This document shows, in pieces, positions 63,186-64,000 of a DNA stretch of 64,000 nucleotides (the first letter of the stretch is position 1; every line of letters begins with the position of its first letter). The stretch is from Aurantimonas sp965217685. GTDB taxonomy: Bacteria > Pseudomonadota > Alphaproteobacteria > Rhizobiales > Rhizobiaceae. The stretch lies in assembly GCA_965217685.1 (NCBI GenBank), contig CBDCIZ010000003.1:1612001-1676000 (forward strand), given 5' to 3'. The notes beneath the pieces were generated by a model. It saw nothing but the letters and a program-made list of their open reading frames with translations, was not told the origin of the DNA and searched no databases. A program made the position numbers and the translations under genes.

Positions 63186-63815
63186 ATCAGCGATACGAGC
63201 CGCATCGTCACCGAACAGGGTCTGGAAGCCAAGGTCGCCGCCGTCGTGGAGCCGGCGATCGAGCAGATCGGCTATCGCCTGGTGCGGGTGCGCATATCGG
63301 GGCTGAACGGCATGACCCTGCAGATTATGGCCGAGCGGCCTGACGGTTCGATGAATGTCGAGGGTTGCGAGGAGGTGTCGCGGGCGATCTCGCCGGTGCT
63401 GGATGTCGACGATCCGATCGACAAGGCCTATCATCTGGAGGTGTCGTCGCCGGGCATCGACCGGCCGCTGGTGCGTCATTCCGATTTCGAGACCTGGGCC
63501 GGCTTCCTGATGAAGCTGGAAACTTCCCGTCTGATCAATGAGCGCAAGCGCTATCGCGGCAAGATCGTCAAGGTGACGGACACCGCGATCACCGTCGATC
63601 GCGATGCACCGGCCGAGGGCGAGCCGGCTCAGGTCGAGATTCCGCTCGATGCTATCGGCGAGGCGCGGCTGATCCTCACCGACGATCTGATCGAGGCCTC
63701 GCTGAAGGCCGACAAGGCCGCCCGCAAGGGGCGCGGCGAACCGGACCCGACCGACGCAGACGCAGAAACCGCGGTGGCGACGGATGGTGCGACCCCGGTG
63801 CGGCATGACAATTGA
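63186..63815 (+). CDS. rimP: Ribosome maturation factor RimP, apparently initiating at ATC
   Basis: 209 residues if read from ATC 63186. Family blocks: GYRLVRVRISGLNGMTLQIM, then AERPDGSMNV, EEVSRAISPVLDVDDPID, HLEVSSPGIDRPLVR. The N-terminal helix SDTSRIVTEQGLEAKVAAVV lies upstream of the first canonical start (GTG 63246). The frame contains no ATG, GTG or TTG between the TGA at 63075 and that GTG. GGAGAG is five bases before the ATC, perfect spacing. RimP aids 30S assembly and heads the nusA-infB operon. The C-terminal tail (about 25 residues) is acidic and variable. Confidence 0.9.
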   Translation: MSDTSRIVTEQGLEAKVAAVVEPAIEQIGYRLVRVRISGLNGMTLQIMAERPDGSMNVEGCEEVSRAISPVLDVDDPIDKAYHLEVSSPGIDRPLVRHSDFETWAGFLMKLETSRLINERKRYRGKIVKVTDTAITVDRDAPAEGEPAQVEIPLDAIGEARLILTDDLIEASLKADKAARKGRGEPDPTDADAETAVATDGATPVRHDN

Positions 63816-63816
63816 A

Positions 63817-63856
63817 GCCCGGTCGGCCGTGGCCGTTTCGCGGCGGCCGACCGGGC
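63817..63856. repeat. 13-bp perfect inverted repeat between rimP and nusA
   Basis: GCCCGGTCGGCCG (63817-63829) pairs exactly with 63844-63856, with a 14-base loop, directly after the rimP stop. No T-run follows, so it may be an attenuator, an RNA-processing site or a stabilising hairpin. Confidence 0.65.
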
Positions 63857-63986
63857 GAGGCCCGATGAGGGGCTGACAAGTTAGTGCATGCGGTTGGGTG
63901 ACGAGAGAAGCCCGGCCGATCGAGGGACCAAGTGATGGAGCCGCGAGCGCCCAGGGCGAACCGGTTGGAAATCAGGAGACGATGAA

Positions 63987-64000
63987 ATGGCCGTCAGTGC
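63987..64000 (+). CDS. nusA: Start of nusA (partial, cut by window end)
   Basis: ATG 63987 begins MAVS, the usual first residues of alphaproteobacterial NusA (MAVSANRLELL), and AGGAGACG lies nine bases upstream. The call rests on rimP-nusA order and these four codons only. Confidence 0.6.

Overview
The window is a dense stretch of high-G+C chromosome whose gene order is characteristic of Alphaproteobacteria, order Hyphomicrobiales (Rhizobiales). The diagnostic blocks are chvI-chvG-hprK-EIIA(Man)-HPr next to pckA and ahcY, lptC-lptA-lptB-rpoN-hpf-ptsN, olsB/mutS/glnD/murJ/trpS, tsaB-rimI-plsC-miaB-phoH-ybeY-corC-lnt-metK-trmB, and rimP-nusA. No rRNA, recognisable tRNA, CRISPR array, prophage or intact insertion sequence was seen. 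The organism cannot be named to genus from this sequence alone.

Layout. 1-12.4 kb: truncated addB, a MarR regulator with an MFS transporter, then on the minus strand ahcY, divL (a kinase-like cell-cycle protein with Tyr in place of the H-box His), a tsaE-amgK fusion and a murU-like nucleotidyltransferase. 12.7-21.3 kb: an unrecognised secreted 705-aa protein, then the nitrogen-type PTS and acid-response module (ptsH, manX, hprK, chvG, chvI on minus) divergent from pckA. 21.4-25 kb: arfB, a secreted fasciclin protein, a Tat-type MsrB, and an Hsp20/DUF1150 pair behind a possible heat-shock promoter and RNA thermometer. 25.1-30.9 kb (minus): ptsN, hpf, rpoN, lptB, lptA, lptC. 31.2-39.7 kb: sppA, ihfB, lapA-like, coxG-like, two RNA methyltransferases coupled to lspA, acuI, olsB, a small DUF1236 protein and a degenerate intergenic repeat. 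40-50 kb: mutS, a low-G+C repeat-containing secreted protein, glnD-murJ, a parD orphan with a parE stub, trpS. 50-64 kb: a long plus-strand run from usp to the first bases of nusA.

How it fits together. Two halves of a regulatory phosphotransfer system lie here (HPr, EIIA-Man and HPr kinase in one operon with ChvG/ChvI; EIIA-Ntr beside rpoN), together with GlnD, so much of the window concerns carbon/nitrogen and envelope-stress signalling. PckA next to ChvI matches the known link between ChvGI and gluconeogenesis. Envelope biogenesis (LptABC, MurJ, LspA, Lnt, OlsB, PlsC), tRNA/rRNA modification (TsaB, TsaE, MiaB, TrmB, TrmH-like, RlmI-like, YbeY, RimI) and the SAM cycle (MetK, AhcY) make up most of the rest.

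The least ordinary features are: short tandem duplications of 13-15 bp at seven or more places, a rimP gene whose natural start appears to be ATC, a parD gene followed in frame by only the tail of parE, a candidate ROSE-type thermometer upstream of hsp20, and a low-G+C secreted protein built of two 39-residue repeats behind a candidate EcfG promoter. I found no clearly new multi-gene system.
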